From Deltaproteobacteria bacterium (GTDB lineage: Bacteria > Desulfobacterota > Syntrophia > Syntrophales > UBA2210): DNA of 8,499 nucleotides. The stretch lies in assembly GCA_016935875.1 (NCBI GenBank), contig JAFGQD010000173.1, forward strand, positions 1 to 8,499. The letters are read 5' to 3'. The position numbers and the translations under genes were made by a program. The notes under the pieces were generated by a model, which was given only the letters and a program-made list of their open reading frames with translations, ran no database searches and was not told the origin of the DNA. Each line of letters opens with the position of its first letter. Position 1 is the stretch's first letter. Below, piece by piece: positions 1 through 6,238 of this stretch.

Positions 1-2
1 GA

Positions 3-374
3 AGAATGGTTAATATGGCGGATATCACCTTGATACCGGAGCTTTCAACAAACCTGATCGTTCCCCATGTAGCCCAGGATGACAATTGGGATACGACGCT
101 GTATATTAGCAATCCCAATAATTCGGGGGCAACGGTGATCCTCGCGTATGTCGACCAGTCCGGTGCTGCGTTGTATACCCGAGATTATGCCATACCTGCC
201 AACGGGAGCGGCATCTACGAGCTTTCTGATTTGTTGGATGGGGATCAGGCAAGTAACGGCAGTGTACAGGTCACAGCAAACCGCGGGGTTGCGGCCTTTG
301 CCCTCTTTTATGATACCGAGACACGGGGCGGGAGTTGCTATGCCGCCGTCAACGCGGTTGATCCTACGAAATAG
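3..374 (+). CDS. C-terminal part of a probable secreted beta-sandwich domain protein (partial at left edge)
   Basis: The reading frame is open to the left edge and ends at TAG 372-374, so this is most likely the tail of a longer gene. An ATG at 6-8 exists, but no ribosome site can be seen before it and no signal peptide follows it. The visible 122 residues form one Gly/Asn/Ser/Thr-rich domain of alternating hydrophobic strands: an opening IVPHVAQDDNWDT segment, then TLYISNP, then an AIPANGSG turn, then a GVAAFALFYDT strand, and a closing CYAAVNAVDP with a single Cys. From memory this resembles a repeated, surface or secreted beta-sandwich module in deltaproteobacterial proteins, where an 'IPH(I/V)A..W.T...ISNP' opening is typical. 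No catalytic residues are evident, so a structural or adhesive role is inferred. The next gene is convergent. Whether more copies of the domain lie upstream cannot be seen. Confidence 0.6.
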   Translation, partial: RMVNMADITLIPELSTNLIVPHVAQDDNWDTTLYISNPNNSGATVILAYVDQSGAALYTRDYAIPANGSGIYELSDLLDGDQASNGSVQVTANRGVAAFALFYDTETRGGSCYAAVNAVDPTK

Positions 375-522
375 AGGGGATGGGAAAGCATTGCATCCTG
401 CCGGTGGGATCAGATCTTCGGCATACCGGTTACCATTGCCAATCCACCATCGGCACATCATCCTTCACGGTGCCAAACGTCGATTCTGAAGGAGTATCAG
501 TCATATCCCAGTTCACAATCCG
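375..522. other. Convergent intergenic gap without an obvious terminator
   Basis: This 148-bp stretch separates the stop of the left-edge gene from the stop of the RNase Z-like gene on the opposite strand. I looked for a rho-independent terminator. The only stems are weak (GGCAC/GTGCC around 453-475 and TGCCG/CGGCA around 400-424), and neither is followed by a T tract on either strand. The frame of the upstream gene stays open after its TAG until TGA 537-539, but the residues encoded there look unlike a conserved domain. Confidence 0.4.
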
Positions 523-1323
523 CTATTGTAAAAGGTTGAGGCATTTGTCTTTAATCTCAATCCGCATGAGATCTTCGGCACACACAAGTCTGCCGTCGTA
601 TGTCTTTCTGCACTGCGCCCCAATATCAATCCCCTCGCAATCTGGGTAAAAATGAGTGAGGACGAGGTTCTCTACACCGGCCTCGGAGGCAATCCTGCCC
701 GCGAGAGACGGCGTCAGATGACCGTCAACTTTCAACTCATCCGGAAACGCAGACTCACATATCAGTAAATCGGCATCTATGGCAAGCCTTACCGCATTTT
801 CACAATAATCGGTATCCCCCGTATAAACGATCGATGTATTATCAGGTGTCGTTATACGATAACCGATGCTGCTTTCTATATGATCCATGGGAAGGGTGTT
901 TATATCCAAAAATCCAAGCTGCATGCAGTCCGGTCCTGAATTGCTCAACTCAAAGATATCCACAATCCCCTCTTCCAGTTCCATCCACCGCCCATACACC
1001 TCTTTCAGCCCTTCGTAAAAATCCATAAATCCCACGCCGGCAGTAATCCTGATCCTATTGTGCCTCCGGCTCTCCTCCGGATACTTGCTCGCGAACAGAA
1101 AACTTATCAGTTCTCCGGTGTGATCAGGATGAAGGTGACTGAAAAAGATATGGGATACCTCGCCTATCGTGACACCCGATTCGAGGAGACGTCTCATTGT
1201 ACCGGTGCCCATGTCAAAAAGGAGCTTTGCGCTGCCGATCTCCACAAGCACAGAGCAGGAACTGCGTGTAAGAGAGGGAACGCATGTCCCCGACCCGAGT
1301 ATGGTAATTTTCACGGTTTCCAT
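523..1323 (-). CDS. RNase Z-like metallo-beta-lactamase-fold hydrolase
   Basis: The 266-residue product (from ATG 1321-1323) has the full RNase Z/ElaC-type metal site. It shows HLHPDH at 63-68 (ligands H63, H65, D67, H68), H148 in a DHIESSIGYR segment, D170 in YTGDTD, the HLT element with H202, and H224 in LTHFYP. The N-terminus (ITILGSGTCVPS) is the usual first strand of this fold. A cytosolic zinc-dependent hydrolase is therefore well supported. True tRNase Z is less sure, because I see no Gly/Pro-rich flexible arm (exosite) that grips tRNA between the third and fourth motifs, so the substrate may be a phosphodiester or another small molecule. It is the last gene of a three-gene minus-strand operon. 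A GTG at 1339-1341 would overlap the cupin stop as GTGA and add six residues. I prefer the ATG because AGGTGG lies 6 bp before it, but both starts imply coupling to the cupin. Confidence 0.88.
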   Translation of the reverse strand: METVKITILGSGTCVPSLTRSSCSVLVEIGSAKLLFDMGTGTMRRLLESGVTIGEVSHIFFSHLHPDHTGELISFLFASKYPEESRRHNRIRITAGVGFMDFYEGLKEVYGRWMELEEGIVDIFELSNSGPDCMQLGFLDINTLPMDHIESSIGYRITTPDNTSIVYTGDTDYCENAVRLAIDADLLICESAFPDELKVDGHLTPSLAGRIASEAGVENLVLTHFYPDCEGIDIGAQCRKTYDGRLVCAEDLMRIEIKDKCLNLLQ

Positions 1324-1328
1324 ATCAG

Positions 1329-1334
1329 CCACCT
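1329..1334 (-). promoter_or_regulatory. Ribosome binding site that decides the start of the RNase Z-like gene
   Basis: AGGTGG on the minus strand (CCACCT on the plus strand) ends 5 bp before ATG 1321-1323. It lies inside the coding stretch that a GTG start at 1339-1341 would use. Its position, just after the upstream cupin stop (TGA, 1338-1340), favours the ATG start with re-initiation by terminating ribosomes. Confidence 0.5.
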
Positions 1335-1337
1335 GAT

Positions 1338-1676
1338 TCACACCCGTCCGTAATCATCCTCAACCCGTTCGATATCATCCTCCCCGAAGTACTCACCAGT
1401 CTGTACCTCTATAAACATTACAGGCTCTGTCTCTGAATTCGTTATGCGATGGAGCGCACCTCTTGGGATATCCACCGATTGTCCGCTTTTTACATGCAAA
1501 GCTTCGCTGCCGATGGTGACAACAGCCGCTCCACTGAGCATATACCAGTGTTCATCACGATAGCGATGTCTCTGGAGGCTCAAACGCATGCCGGGATAGA
1601 CAACTATTTTCTTTACCTTATAATCCGCTTCATCAGAGAGTACCTGATAATATCCCCATGGTCGATTCTCTTCCAT
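1338..1676 (-). CDS. Single-domain phosphomannose isomerase type II-like cupin
   Basis: The 112-residue product covers only the cupin domain found at the C-terminus of bifunctional mannose-1-phosphate guanylyltransferase/mannose-6-phosphate isomerases. Signature pieces appear in family order: RPWGYYQVL (5-13), SLQRHRYRDEHWYMLSG (33-49), IPRGALHRITN (70-80) and IEVQTGEYFGEDDIER (89-104), then a DDYGR end. Probable metal ligands are Q35, H37, E42 and H76. In the fused enzymes this domain interconverts mannose-6-phosphate and fructose-6-phosphate; as a stand-alone protein its substrate could be another sugar phosphate or unknown. The start is well placed: GGAGGG (1681-1686) lies 4 bp before ATG, and the aminotransferase stop is only 20 bp upstream. 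Its own TGA overlaps or nearly abuts the next gene start, so the three genes are probably one transcript. No guanylyltransferase domain is present nearby. Confidence 0.85.
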   Translation of the reverse strand: MEENRPWGYYQVLSDEADYKVKKIVVYPGMRLSLQRHRYRDEHWYMLSGAAVVTIGSEALHVKSGQSVDIPRGALHRITNSETEPVMFIEVQTGEYFGEDDIERVEDDYGRV

Positions 1677-1696
1677 CTAACCCTCCGGATGCTCCC

Positions 1697-2884
1697 TTAA
1701 CTCTTTTTGTATTTTTTCATTACTGCCTCGAATCCATCCATCGAGTTTATAATCGTAGAATCGTCAACGCAGTAAGCGATACGGATATGTCCGGGACCTC
1801 CGAATCCAGTCCCCGGAACAACAAGGATATTTTTCTCCTGCAGGGCGCGGACAAATTCGACATCATCGTCTATCGGCGTTCGGGGAAAAAGATAAAAGGC
1901 GCCATCGGGCCTTTCAAACTCGTATCCCGCTGCCCAAAGGCCTTCACACAGCAGATCTCGTTTCCTCCTGTAGTGATCGACATCGACATATATGCCCTGC
2001 ATCCGTCCCACAATCCTCTGCATAAGCGCCGGGGCGTTCACAAAACCGAGAATCCGGTTAGAAAGGGTAATCCCTCCGATAAGCCTGCCAATATCCGATA
2101 CTTCAGGGCCAATGGCTATATAGCCGATCCTTTCTCCCGGAACAGACAGACTCTTTGAATATGACGTCACCAGCAGGCTGTTTTTGCAAGCTTTGAGAAT
2201 GCTGGGGACCCGTATCTCATCGTAGGCTATCGTGCTGTAAGGCTCATCGGAAACGAGATATATCTCTTTGCCAAGTTCTCTTTCCTTTCTCGCGATAAGA
2301 AGCGAAAGCCCCTTTATAGACTTCTCGTCATACACCTTTCCGGTGGGGTTATTCGGAGAATTGATCAAAATCACCTTTGTTTTCTCTGTTATGGCACTCT
2401 CAATGGCATCCAGATTCAGGGAAAAGTCCTCATGTGTCGTTACTAATACGGGGACACCTCCATGATTATCCACATAAAAGGTGTATTCGACAAAAAACGG
2501 CTTCGATATGATGACTTCATCACCCGGATCAAGGAGCGTTTTAAACACAACATTCAGAGCTCCTCCGGCACCACAGGTCATAATGACATGTTCCGGAGAC
2601 AGGCTCACCGAATGCTCACCGGAAAGATGCGCCGCGATTTCACCCCTCGTTTGTTCGTAACCGGCATTCGGCATGTACATATGGGCGCCTGGTGTACATT
2701 CCCCCGCAATCTCCTGCAGCAGCTCTCTGAACCTGTCCGGGGGATCCACATTCGGATTTCCGAGACTGAAATCGAAGACATTTTCCGCTCCATACTTTTC
2801 CTTCAGCTTCATTCCATCCTCAAACATTCTCCTTATCCAAGAAGACTTCGACATAAAACCTTCAATTTTCCTCGAGATCGCCAT
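1697..2884 (-). CDS. PLP-dependent class I/II aminotransferase
   Basis: This is a 395-residue fold-type I aminotransferase of the AspC-like (COG0436) group, which moves an amino group between an amino acid and a 2-oxoacid in the cytosol. Cofactor residues are clear: GAGGAL at 105-110 (phosphate loop), NSPNNPTG at 175-182, D213 and Y216 in VSDEPY, the Schiff-base lysine K244 in SYSKSLSVPGERIGY, and R252. R368 in GHIRIAY should bind the substrate carboxylate. The length is normal for the family. The frame is open further upstream to an ATG at 3052, but the extra 56 residues look unlike the family, and a perfect TATAAT and an AGGAG (2894-2898, 9 bp before ATG 2882-2884) lie within that stretch. 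I therefore take 2884 as the start. It is the first gene of the operon with the cupin and the RNase Z-like hydrolase. Substrate specificity cannot be read from sequence. Confidence 0.93.
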   Translation of the reverse strand: MAISRKIEGFMSKSSWIRRMFEDGMKLKEKYGAENVFDFSLGNPNVDPPDRFRELLQEIAGECTPGAHMYMPNAGYEQTRGEIAAHLSGEHSVSLSPEHVIMTCGAGGALNVVFKTLLDPGDEVIISKPFFVEYTFYVDNHGGVPVLVTTHEDFSLNLDAIESAITEKTKVILINSPNNPTGKVYDEKSIKGLSLLIARKERELGKEIYLVSDEPYSTIAYDEIRVPSILKACKNSLLVTSYSKSLSVPGERIGYIAIGPEVSDIGRLIGGITLSNRILGFVNAPALMQRIVGRMQGIYVDVDHYRRKRDLLCEGLWAAGYEFERPDGAFYLFPRTPIDDDVEFVRALQEKNILVVPGTGFGGPGHIRIAYCVDDSTIINSMDGFEAVMKKYKKS

Positions 2885-2893
2885 GGCTTCAAG

Positions 2894-2898
2894 CTCCT
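2894..2898 (-). promoter_or_regulatory. Ribosome binding site fixing the aminotransferase start
   Basis: AGGAG on the minus strand lies 9 bp before ATG 2882-2884. With the family-like N-terminus that follows, it supports 2884 over the earlier in-frame ATG at 3052. Confidence 0.6.
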
Positions 2899-2921
2899 GT
2901 GATACTAAATTTAAAAATTGA

Positions 2922-2927
2922 ATTATA
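2922..2927 (-). promoter_or_regulatory. Probable -10 box of the aminotransferase operon
   Basis: A perfect TATAAT reads on the minus strand (ATTATA on the plus strand) in a strongly A/T-rich stretch, 2905-2955. Transcription from it would start about 2914 and give a leader of roughly 30 nt containing the AGGAG site. No good TTGACA-like -35 lies 16-18 bp upstream, so a weak or activator-dependent promoter is possible. Confidence 0.45.
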
Positions 2928-3159
2928 CACTGTTTCTGTAATACATTTTTCTTAAAGACGCAAGACGCGAGCCCATAACCGGTAAAGCTAAACGTTTTTC
3001 GGAACTGCACACTCAGATCAAGCGACCTCCCATTCCCTGACCGAGATATCAATTGTCAGAAGACGTTCAATTTGGTATGAGAGAAGTTGATAACCTTCAA
3101 AACGTTAAGAGTTAAGTAAAGTCTGATAAATAAAACAATTGCTAAAGATAATTGAAGGA

Positions 3160-3165
3160 TATAAT
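3160..3165 (+). promoter_or_regulatory. Candidate -10 box for the CaCA antiporter gene
   Basis: TATAAT matches the sigma-70 consensus fully. TTGCTA at 3139-3144 could serve as -35, but the 15-bp spacer is short. A transcript starting near 3172 would have a leader of about 110 nt before ATG 3284. Confidence 0.35.
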
Positions 3166-3171
3166 TTGTTC

Positions 3172-3199
3172 ATGAAAGATAGTAAATGAAAGACTATCA
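3172..3199 (+). repeat. Short tandem repeat with an internal inverted repeat in the antiporter leader
   Basis: Two adjacent 14-nt units both begin ATGAAAGA (3172-3179 and 3186-3193). Within them GATAGT (3178-3183) and ACTATC (3193-3198) are perfect inverted partners with a 9-nt loop. The element sits just after the predicted -10 box, so it could be a regulator site or a small 5' hairpin. It may also be chance in A/T-rich DNA. Confidence 0.4.
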
Positions 3200-3283
3200 T
3201 TATACGGTTCCTGTGGATTAGGCGTTCCGCGTTTAACCCACTTCGCTTAACCTGAGTTTGTTAATGAGATCTGGGGGTATTAT

Positions 3284-4333
3284 ATGGACACGTTTCGCTG
3301 GCTGTGGGACGCTGATGCACTTAGCAATCTGATGGCGGGAGCTCCTGCCCTCCTCCTTCTGATCTCGATCCTCATCTGCATAGTGATCCTTTCCAAGGGC
3401 GCTGACTGGATGGTAGACGGCGTTGTCGGACTGGCAACGCGAACCGGTCTTCCCAAGATCGTAATCGGCGCGACCATCATCTCTCTCGGCACCACTATGC
3501 CGGAGGCGTTTGTTTCCGTAATGGCGGCATGGATGGGAAATCCGGGTCTCGCCCTGGGAAATGGCGTCGGTTCCATAATTGCCGACACCGGGCTGATCCT
3601 CGGCCTTGCCTGCGTACTCGCACCCATTCCGGTCAATCGTTTTATACTCAACAGGACAGGCTGGGTGCAGGTGGGGGTTGCCACGCTGCTTGTCATTATT
3701 TCCGTCTACGCCCTCGCTTCAACGACCGGGGAACCGGTGCTGCATCGATGGGTGGGTATCTTCTTCCTGATACTTCTCGCGGCTTATATGTACATGACCT
3801 ACCGGTGGTCCATACAGGATACAGCCTCAATCGAAGAGAATCATAGTGATGAGGGAATTACCCATGCAGGAACCTGCCTGGGAATGATTGCCGGAGGATT
3901 GTTTTTGATAATTGCCGGGGCGCGTTTACTTGTCCCGGGGGCGGCGGAAATTGCACTGCGAATTGGCGTACCCGATGATGTCATAGCCGCCACTATGGTT
4001 GCCCTGGGCACTTCATTACCGGAACTTATGACTGCCCTGTCATCCATCCGAAAGGGTCACCCGGAGATCATGGTCGGGAATGTCGTGGGGGCCGATGTGC
4101 TCAACTGTCTTTTCGTCATAGGGGCCGCGGCAGCGGTCAAGCCACTCGCCATACCGCCAAACTTCTTCACATTCCATTTTCCCGCCATGCTCATTATCCT
4201 TTACTCATTCAGGACCTTTATCTTTATGAACAAAGGAGGATGGTTCAAGAAATGGCAGGGGGCATGGTTGCTGGGGGTGTATATAATCTACGTAATACTT
4301 CAATATGCTCTCAACATCGAAATCCCTGGATAG
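3284..4333 (+). CDS. CaCA-family Na+/Ca2+-type antiporter
   Basis: The 349-residue inner-membrane protein belongs to the Ca2+:cation antiporter superfamily (YrbG-like), which normally exports Ca2+ in exchange for Na+ or H+. It has about ten hydrophobic segments and two inverted alpha repeats. Alpha-1 holds GATIISLGTTMPE (62-74) and GNGVGSIIAD (92-101). Alpha-2 holds AATMVALGTSLPE (235-247) and GNVVGADVLN (265-274). The ion-binding glutamates E74 and E247 are both present. A hydrophilic stretch at about 176-195 (SIQDTASIEENHSDEG) is the short central loop joining the halves. The length is near the usual 310-370 for bacterial members. A GGGGG run 6 bp before ATG is a modest RBS. The usual alpha-1 GSN is GSI here, so ion preference may differ from the classic exchanger. 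It is convergent with the nnr gene, 17 bp between stops, with no visible terminator. Confidence 0.92.
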   Translation: MDTFRWLWDADALSNLMAGAPALLLLISILICIVILSKGADWMVDGVVGLATRTGLPKIVIGATIISLGTTMPEAFVSVMAAWMGNPGLALGNGVGSIIADTGLILGLACVLAPIPVNRFILNRTGWVQVGVATLLVIISVYALASTTGEPVLHRWVGIFFLILLAAYMYMTYRWSIQDTASIEENHSDEGITHAGTCLGMIAGGLFLIIAGARLLVPGAAEIALRIGVPDDVIAATMVALGTSLPELMTALSSIRKGHPEIMVGNVVGADVLNCLFVIGAAAAVKPLAIPPNFFTFHFPAMLIILYSFRTFIFMNKGGWFKKWQGAWLLGVYIIYVILQYALNIEIPG

Positions 4334-4350
4334 TCCTCTAGTCTCCGGCC

Positions 4351-5925
4351 TCATAGTACAACTGTTCCCTCATACTTTGAATGAAGGGCCTCATCCAATC
4401 CTTCACGGTCCATCTTTACCGCGAGAGACAGATAATCCATTATATCCTGAGCAGTTATGCCATCTTCGCCTTCATATTCTGCAGCGAGGTCGCCGGAAAA
4501 CCCGTGCATGAACACGCCCTTTCTCACTGCGTCCTCGATGGGCAGGCCCAATCCAAACATGGCTGCAATCGTACCGGTGAGCACATCGCCTGACCCTGCC
4601 GTTGCCATACCGGCATTCCCGCTGAGGTTGATAAACACCCGTCCGTCAGGATATCCTATAAGCGAATTGGCGCCTTTCATTACGATTATCGCGTTCAGGT
4701 CACCGGCGACGCCCTGTAATACCGCTATCCTGTTTGCCCTTATATCTTCAACATCAACACCTGTAATCCTGGACATCTCCCCCAAATGGGGCGTCAGGAC
4801 GGTAGGCGCCTTTCTCTCTCTGATAATCTGCAGATCCTCGCTCAGTGCGGTAATCCCGTCTCCATCTATCAGTATGGGCTTCGTGATGCCGCGCGCGAGT
4901 TCCCTCGCAAGCTCCTGCGCCTCTTCGTCAAGCGACAGGCCCGGACCCAGCACGACCATATCCACCTTCTCAGAAAGTCCCAGCAGGGAATCTTTATTTT
5001 TGAAGGCTATACTGCCGGTGGGTGTCTCTTCCTGAGGAACAAAAACAATCTCACTCGCCTTCCCTGCTATGAATGGCGTAATCGATCGCGGCGCCGCAAG
5101 ACGCGAATAGCCGCCTCCCGCCTTCATGAATGAGAATGCCGCGAAATATGGGGCCCCGATATAACCGGAGGCACCCCCGATAAAAAGAACATCACCAAGA
5201 TCTCCCTTATGGACGTCCACACCTCTCGGAGGAATCTGGGGCGTACTGTTTATTTCGACTTTTATGGAATCATCGTTGTAGTGCGAAGGGGGGAAGGATA
5301 TGTGAGTTACATACAGTTTCCCGCACAGATCATATCCGGGGAAGAGCATGTTTCCCGCTTTGGGAAGGCCGAAGGTGACGGTATAATCCGCCTTCACCGC
5401 CGCGCCCATGATCATCCCTGTGTCGCCATTGACACCCGAAGGGATATCGACACTGAAGACCGGTTTCCCGGCTTCGTTTATCAGCTCTATCACATCCCGG
5501 TGGAGACCCTCAACGTTCCTCGTGAGACCGGTACCGAAGATAGCGTCTATAATCGCGTCACAGTGGGAGATGATCACCCTCAAAGAGGCGGCATCTTTGA
5601 CCACCTCAATCTCCAGTGGAAGCTTTCTGATAATATCAAGATTCATCCCTGCACAGCCCGCGAACCGGCCCGGATCACCGATAATAAACAGCCTGACATG
5701 TCCGCCGTTTGAATGTATCTTTCTCGCGATAACAAACCCATCACCGCCATTGTTTCCCAATCCACAGAATACAATGAACTTCCTTCCCGTTATTCCAAAC
5801 TCACTCTGAATAACAGTGCATGTGGCAAGACCCGCGTTCTCCATCAACAGGTTGTCTTCTATTCCTAATTTCTCAATGGCTGTTCTGTCCAGCTCCCTCA
5901 TCTGTGCCACACTACTTATCTTCAT
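4351..5925 (-). CDS. nnr: Bifunctional NAD(P)H-hydrate epimerase / ADP-dependent dehydratase
   Basis: This 524-residue cytosolic enzyme repairs damaged NADH and NADPH. The N-terminal YjeF_N domain (about 1-215) epimerises R- to S-NAD(P)HX. It shows the family start SVAQMRELD, LLMENAG (26-32), the nucleotide loop GLGNNGGDGF (55-64), DAIFGTG (127-133) and SVDIPSGVNGDTG (158-170). The C-terminal ribokinase-like domain (about 235-505) dehydrates S-NAD(P)HX using ADP or ATP. It shows KGDLGDVLFIGG (240-251), GPGL (327-330), LTPHLGEM (377-384), KG (417-418) and GNAGMATAGSGDVLTG (436-451), with D447 the expected catalytic Asp. Length and order match full bacterial fusions (also called nnrD/nnrE or yjeF), and nothing looks broken. 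The start is well supported: AAAGGA lies 7 bp before ATG 5923-5925. It is apparently a single-gene unit, convergent with the antiporter and divergent from the RND exporter. Confidence 0.95.
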   Translation of the reverse strand: MKISSVAQMRELDRTAIEKLGIEDNLLMENAGLATCTVIQSEFGITGRKFIVFCGLGNNGGDGFVIARKIHSNGGHVRLFIIGDPGRFAGCAGMNLDIIRKLPLEIEVVKDAASLRVIISHCDAIIDAIFGTGLTRNVEGLHRDVIELINEAGKPVFSVDIPSGVNGDTGMIMGAAVKADYTVTFGLPKAGNMLFPGYDLCGKLYVTHISFPPSHYNDDSIKVEINSTPQIPPRGVDVHKGDLGDVLFIGGASGYIGAPYFAAFSFMKAGGGYSRLAAPRSITPFIAGKASEIVFVPQEETPTGSIAFKNKDSLLGLSEKVDMVVLGPGLSLDEEAQELARELARGITKPILIDGDGITALSEDLQIIRERKAPTVLTPHLGEMSRITGVDVEDIRANRIAVLQGVAGDLNAIIVMKGANSLIGYPDGRVFINLSGNAGMATAGSGDVLTGTIAAMFGLGLPIEDAVRKGVFMHGFSGDLAAEYEGEDGITAQDIMDYLSLAVKMDREGLDEALHSKYEGTVVL

Positions 5926-6007
5926 TTTTTATTCCTTTCACTAGAATACTGTTTGTAACCGCTCAGGAGGCAGGAGTTGCGATTCAGGAATCAAAATGGA
6001 AATAAAC

Positions 6008-6019
6008 ACCTGAACAGGT
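6008..6019. repeat. 12-bp inverted repeat upstream of nnr
   Basis: ACCTG and CAGGT are perfect inverted arms separated by AA. The site lies 83 bp before the nnr start and downstream of its candidate promoter, a position where a dimeric regulator could block transcription. No specific regulator family is implied. Confidence 0.35.
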
Positions 6020-6102
6020 ACACGAAATTTCAAATATCTTCACACCAACACTATATTAGAGTATCCTGATCCGGAAAAGCAAGGGAGAAAAGCTAACAAT
6101 GA

Positions 6103-6120
6103 TGATCCCGTACAGGATCA
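6103..6120. repeat. TGATCC/GGATCA inverted repeat
   Basis: The two 6-bp arms are perfect and are separated by CGTACA. A further TGATCC copy lies at 6067-6072. The element sits midway between the two divergent starts. It could be an operator or a weak hairpin, and it lacks the T tract of a terminator. Confidence 0.3.
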
Positions 6121-6141
6121 ATGAAAAGTTACGACAACCGA

Positions 6142-6162
6142 CAAACCGTCATAAATGGTTTG
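6142..6162. promoter_or_regulatory. Inverted repeat overlapping the exporter -35 box (candidate operator)
   Basis: CAAACC (6142-6147) and GGTTTG (6157-6162) are perfect inverted arms with a 9-bp centre. The right arm overlaps TTGACT, the likely -35 of the exporter. A repressor dimer bound here would block RNA polymerase. The geometry resembles many TetR-type operators, and TetR regulators often control RND exporters. No regulator gene is visible in the window, so this is inference. Confidence 0.35.
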
Positions 6163-6186
6163 ACTTTGTAATGATATATATATAAC
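6160..6186 (+). promoter_or_regulatory. Candidate promoter of the RND exporter gene
   Basis: TTGACT (6160-6165) is a good -35. The alternating AT run offers several -10 boxes, the best being TATAAC (6181-6186), although its 15-bp spacer is short. The leader would be about 45 nt. Only a weak AGG (6228-6230), 8 bp before ATG 6239, serves as RBS. Confidence 0.4.
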
Positions 6187-6238
6187 TTACTTAGTTTATG
6201 TCTGCAATACACGTAAAGTCGTCTACCAGGTTTTTTCT

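Larger units (their letters stand above)
2885..3283. other. Divergent control region between aminotransferase operon and CaCA antiporter
   Basis: This 399-bp A/T-rich gap has no credible gene. On the minus strand it holds the aminotransferase -10 box and RBS. On the plus strand there are two promoter candidates for the antiporter. One is TTGTCA (3053-3058), then 17 bp, then TATGAG (3076-3081). The other is a perfect TATAAT (3160-3165), whose nearest -35-like TTGCTA (3139-3144) is only 15 bp away. The leader after the second candidate contains a small repeat/hairpin (3172-3199) and two TTAACC direct repeats (3233-3238 and 3247-3252). The long leader leaves room for control, but I recognise no known riboswitch. 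Confidence 0.5.
5926..6238. other. Divergent control region between nnr and the RND exporter
   Basis: This 313-bp A/T-rich gap contains no gene I can support. It holds a near-perfect palindrome (6008-6019), a TGATCC/GGATCA inverted repeat (6103-6120), a CAAACC/GGTTTG inverted repeat (6142-6162) and the alternating AT run 6174-6185. A minus-strand promoter for nnr may be TTGCTT (plus-strand 6077-6082), then 18 bp, then TAATAT (6053-6058), giving a leader of about 120 nt. The plus-strand promoter for the exporter is listed separately. Confidence 0.5.

Noticed and set aside
372..374. TAG as a recoded pyrrolysine codon
   Set aside because: TAG also ends the antiporter (4331-4333) and the RNase Z-like gene (523-525), so amber is an ordinary stop here. 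The sequence after 374 lacks clear domain homology.
1338..1341. GTG start at 1341 for the RNase Z-like gene
   Set aside because: It gives a neat GTGA overlap, but the ATG at 1323 has the better RBS and gives a family-typical N-terminus. I keep the GTG as an alternative only.
2885..3283. Known riboswitch or small RNA gene in the divergent gap
   Set aside because: I could not match any known riboswitch core or a terminator-ended small RNA; only short repeats and promoter-like boxes are visible.
4334..4350. Possible shared bidirectional terminator between the antiporter and nnr
   Set aside because: Only 17 bp separate the stops, and no stem plus T tract could be drawn on either strand.
4457..5035. 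Long plus-strand frame opposite nnr, rich in Ser and Pro
   Set aside because: It lies wholly antisense to a complete, motif-confirmed nnr gene. Its Ser/Pro-rich composition is typical of a shadow frame, and it has no RBS or domain.
6171..6186. Alternating AT run as a replication or recombination site
   Set aside because: It is short, has no iterons or DnaA-box cluster around it, and is better explained as the -10 region of a promoter.
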